Assembly (NCBI GenBank): GCA_947455875.1
Contig: CANGSD010000081.1
Span: forward strand, 1 to 6,258
Direction of reading: 5' to 3'
Source of the DNA: Comamonadaceae bacterium
GTDB lineage: Bacteria > Pseudomonadota > Gammaproteobacteria > Burkholderiales > Burkholderiaceae
Length of the DNA stretch: 6,258 nucleotides
Shown here: one piece after another, positions 5,521 to 6,258 of the stretch
Layout: each line of letters starts with the position of its first letter
How positions within the stretch are numbered: position 1 is the first letter of the stretch
Program-made: the position numbers and the translations under genes
Notes under the pieces: generated by a model
Database searches by the model: none
What the model was told of the DNA's origin: nothing
Seen by the model: the letters and a program-made list of their open reading frames with translations, nothing else

Positions 5521-6258
5521 ATGACAGAAATCTTTGGCATCCCGATCCAGGCCTTCCTGGGCCAGCTGATGCTCGGCCTGGTCAACGGCGCCTTCTACGC
5601 CATGCTCAGTCTGGGCCTGGCCGTGATCTTTGGCCTGCTCGACATCGTGAACTTCGCGCACGGCGCCCTGTACATGGTGGGCGCCTTCGCGTCCTGGATC
5701 ATGCTGGACAAGTGGGGCGTGAATTACTGGGCCTCCCTAGTGCTCGCCCCCCTGATGGTGGGCGCACTCGGGGTGGTCATCGAACGCAGTTTCCTCAAGC
5801 GGCTGTACGGGCTCGATCCCTTGTACGGTCTGCTGCTCACCTTCGGCCTGTCGTTGATCCTGGAAGGCGTCTTCCGTGACCAATACGGCGTCTCGGGTCA
5901 GTCCTATCCGGTGCCTGAGGCACTGGCCGGGGCCACCAATCTGGGCTTCATGATCCTGCCCAATTACCGCGCCTGGGTGGTGGTAGCCTCCCTCGTCGTC
6001 TGTCTGGGCACCTGGTACCTGATCGAGCGCACCCGACTGGGTGCCTACCTGCGCGCAGGCACCGAAAATGCCAAGCTGGTGCAGGCCTTCGGCGTCAACG
6101 TGCCGCTCATGGTGATGCTCACCTACGGTGCCGGCGCCGCCCTGGCAGGTCTGGCGGGCGTGCTGGCTGCACCCATCATCCAGGTCAACCCCCTCATGGG
6201 CTCCAACTTGATCATCGTGGTCTTCGCCGTGGTGGTGATCGGCGGCATGGGCTCGATC
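5521..6258 (+). CDS. livH: LivH-like permease of the transporter, 3'-truncated by the window edge
   Basis: The frame is open from ATG 5521 to the last base (246 codons). Full-length relatives are about 290 residues, so some 45 are missing. This inner-membrane subunit forms the translocation path with a LivM-type partner expected downstream. It is strongly hydrophobic with several membrane segments, for example LGLVNGAFYAMLSLGLAVIF (18-37), 71-87, 103-117, 151-168 and 197-220. Family landmarks are DIVNFAHGALYMVGAF (41-56), the cytoplasmic coupling segment RAGTENAKLVQAFGV (178-192), which should contact the ATPases, and VVIGGMGSI at the edge. ATG 5521 is the first usable start after an in-frame stop at 5452. 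No clear ribosome-binding site precedes it: the nearest GGGAG (5488-5492) lies 28 bases upstream inside the hairpin stem. This suggests weak or coupled translation. The family is certain; the substrate is not known. Confidence 0.92.
   Translation, partial: MTEIFGIPIQAFLGQLMLGLVNGAFYAMLSLGLAVIFGLLDIVNFAHGALYMVGAFASWIMLDKWGVNYWASLVLAPLMVGALGVVIERSFLKRLYGLDPLYGLLLTFGLSLILEGVFRDQYGVSGQSYPVPEALAGATNLGFMILPNYRAWVVVASLVVCLGTWYLIERTRLGAYLRAGTENAKLVQAFGVNVPLMVMLTYGAGAALAGLAGVLAAPIIQVNPLMGSNLIIVVFAVVVIGGMGSI

Noticed and set aside
1..6258. CRISPR array, tRNA, rRNA, insertion sequence or attachment site
   Set aside because: I saw no regularly spaced repeats, cloverleaf-like segments, transposase motifs or terminal inverted repeats. 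The window is almost fully occupied by five genes of one strand.

Overview
This window reads as ordinary chromosomal DNA from a GC-rich proteobacterium. The protein signatures and GC-rich third codon positions fit a Burkholderiales-type betaproteobacterium, but this assignment is an inference from recall, not a database search. All convincing genes lie on the + strand. The long open frames on the other strand are shadows of GC-rich coding.

Layout. Bases 1-2565 hold the 3' part of icmF, a fused isobutyryl-CoA mutase that joins a MeaB-type G-protein chaperone to the coenzyme-B12 mutase barrel. Its N-terminus (B12-binding domain and Walker A loop) lies upstream of the window. A hairpin right after the stop probably ends that transcript. 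The 140-base gap 2566-2705 is dense in structure: the hairpin, a long interrupted inverted repeat, a weak promoter candidate, a UUCG-capped hairpin and a two-copy leader motif. Then follows a branched-chain-amino-acid-type (LIV/HAAT) ABC transporter operon: livG-like ATPase (2706-3479, TTG start), livF-like ATPase (3480-4190, directly abutting), a secreted solute-binding protein (4232-5446) and a livH-like permease (5521 to the window edge, truncated at its 3' end). A livM-like second permease is expected just beyond.

How they may work together. The transporter would capture a solute in the periplasm and import it through LivH/LivM, powered by LivG/LivF. IcmF interconverts isobutyryl-CoA and n-butyryl-CoA. 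Adjacency suggests that the imported solute is a short branched acid, an amino acid or another compound degraded through acyl-CoA intermediates. That substrate link is inference only.

The most interesting signal is in the ATPase pair. LivF has Arg instead of the invariant Walker A Lys, and also lacks the usual Q-loop Gln and H-loop His. LivG has a degenerate ABC signature. All these changes fall in the same composite ATP site and leave the other site canonical. I found no clearly new system, CRISPR array, mobile element, tRNA or rRNA.
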